Source of the DNA: Parerythrobacter aestuarii
GTDB taxonomy: Bacteria; Pseudomonadota; Alphaproteobacteria; Sphingomonadales; Sphingomonadaceae
Assembly: GCF_030140925.1 (NCBI RefSeq)
Contig: NZ_JARBWD010000001.1
Coordinates: forward strand, 2,170,001 to 2,234,000
DNA: 64,000 nt
Direction: 5' to 3'
This document shows positions 63,886 through 64,000 of this stretch, one piece after another. Below the pieces are notes generated by a model that was not told where the DNA came from, did not search any database, and saw nothing but the letters and a program-made list of their open reading frames with translations. A program made the translations under genes and the position numbers. Within the stretch, counting starts at the first letter, position 1. The number at the start of each line of letters is the position of its first letter.

Positions 63886-64000
63886 TCAGAGTTTCAGCTC
63901 GCTGACATCGCGGAAGCTGCCGATCGTCCCTCGCACGAAAGTGTTGAAGGCGATCGAGTAGCGGTTCTGGTTCGAATTGTTGGTCTCGACATAGTGCTGC
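63886..64000 (-). CDS. C-terminal fragment, possible 2OG-Fe(II) oxygenase-like protein
   Basis: Only the last 38 codons are in the window; the start lies beyond the right edge. The residues include HYVETNNSNQNRYSIAFNTF and end RDVSELKL. The H-x-V-x-x-N...R-x-S-I-x-F pattern resembles the C-terminal end of putative 2-oxoglutarate/Fe(II) oxygenases (the TIGR02466-like group). The assignment rests on very little sequence. Confidence 0.45.
   Translation of the reverse strand, partial: QHYVETNNSNQNRYSIAFNTFVRGTIGSFRDVSELKL

Overview
The window looks like chromosomal DNA of an alphaproteobacterium of the order Sphingomonadales, most probably the Erythrobacteraceae. The evidence is the high GC content, the gene order lapA-pyrF-(insert)-trpF-trpB-trpA-accD-folC, the CckA/CpdR cell-cycle regulators, SOS operators of the alphaproteobacterial GTTC-N7-GTTC type, a SapC homologue, and many secreted hydrolases. 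I see no insertion sequence, integrase, prophage, CRISPR array or rRNA operon. This is core and near-core chromosome, densely packed, with many 4-bp start/stop overlaps.

Layout. 0-6 kb: a secreted transglutaminase-like protein (cut by the left edge), purB, a LapA-like membrane protein, pyrF, a subclass B1 metallo-beta-lactamase that resembles NDM, and a convergent lipoprotein gene. 6-11.4 kb: trpF, trpB, a small membrane protein, trpA, accD and folC, interrupted by palindromic repeats. 11.5-17 kb: an AmpG-like permease, an RluB-type pseudouridine synthase, rsmD and an SOS-controlled uvrD/pcrA helicase. 17-25 kb: an unlisted 34-residue gene beside a LysR regulator, a sterol-desaturase-type enzyme, a DEAD-box helicase, a D-2-hydroxyacid dehydrogenase, sapC, a candidate small RNA and an N-formylglutamate amidohydrolase. 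25-33 kb: cpdR, tRNA-Val, icd, a GNAT-nitrilase fusion, a cation/proton antiporter, a methyltransferase and SOS-controlled recA.

33-39.9 kb: two DUF4139 proteins, cckA with its coupled DUF2062 membrane protein, and smpB. 40-50 kb: two secreted hydrolases, a DUF885 lipoprotein, a DUF389 membrane protein, dapA, a soluble lytic transglycosylase, greB and a cupin. 50-58.8 kb: an IalB-like secreted protein, a VOC protein, rlmN, a methyltransferase, a translationally coupled SDR-cytochrome b561-molybdoenzyme trio, a DUF1801 protein, a cyclopropane-fatty-acid synthase and an acyltransferase. 58.9-64 kb: argG, about 0.7 kb of apparently noncoding but highly structured GGA-rich DNA, rlpA, an orphan beta-barrel-like protein, a small secreted protein and a fragment at the right edge.

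How the genes fit together. The left third is nucleotide, tryptophan, malonyl-CoA and folate biosynthesis. DNA repair (recA, uvrD) shares a LexA operator type. CckA and CpdR belong to the same phosphorelay. Cell-wall turnover is spread over ampG, slt, rlpA and dapA. The most notable items are the NDM-like gene inside a housekeeping operon, the structured GGA-rich tract after argG, the small membrane protein inserted between trpB and trpA, and the 34-residue protein gene with its own terminator. All assignments come from reading the sequence and from memory of the families; no database search was run.
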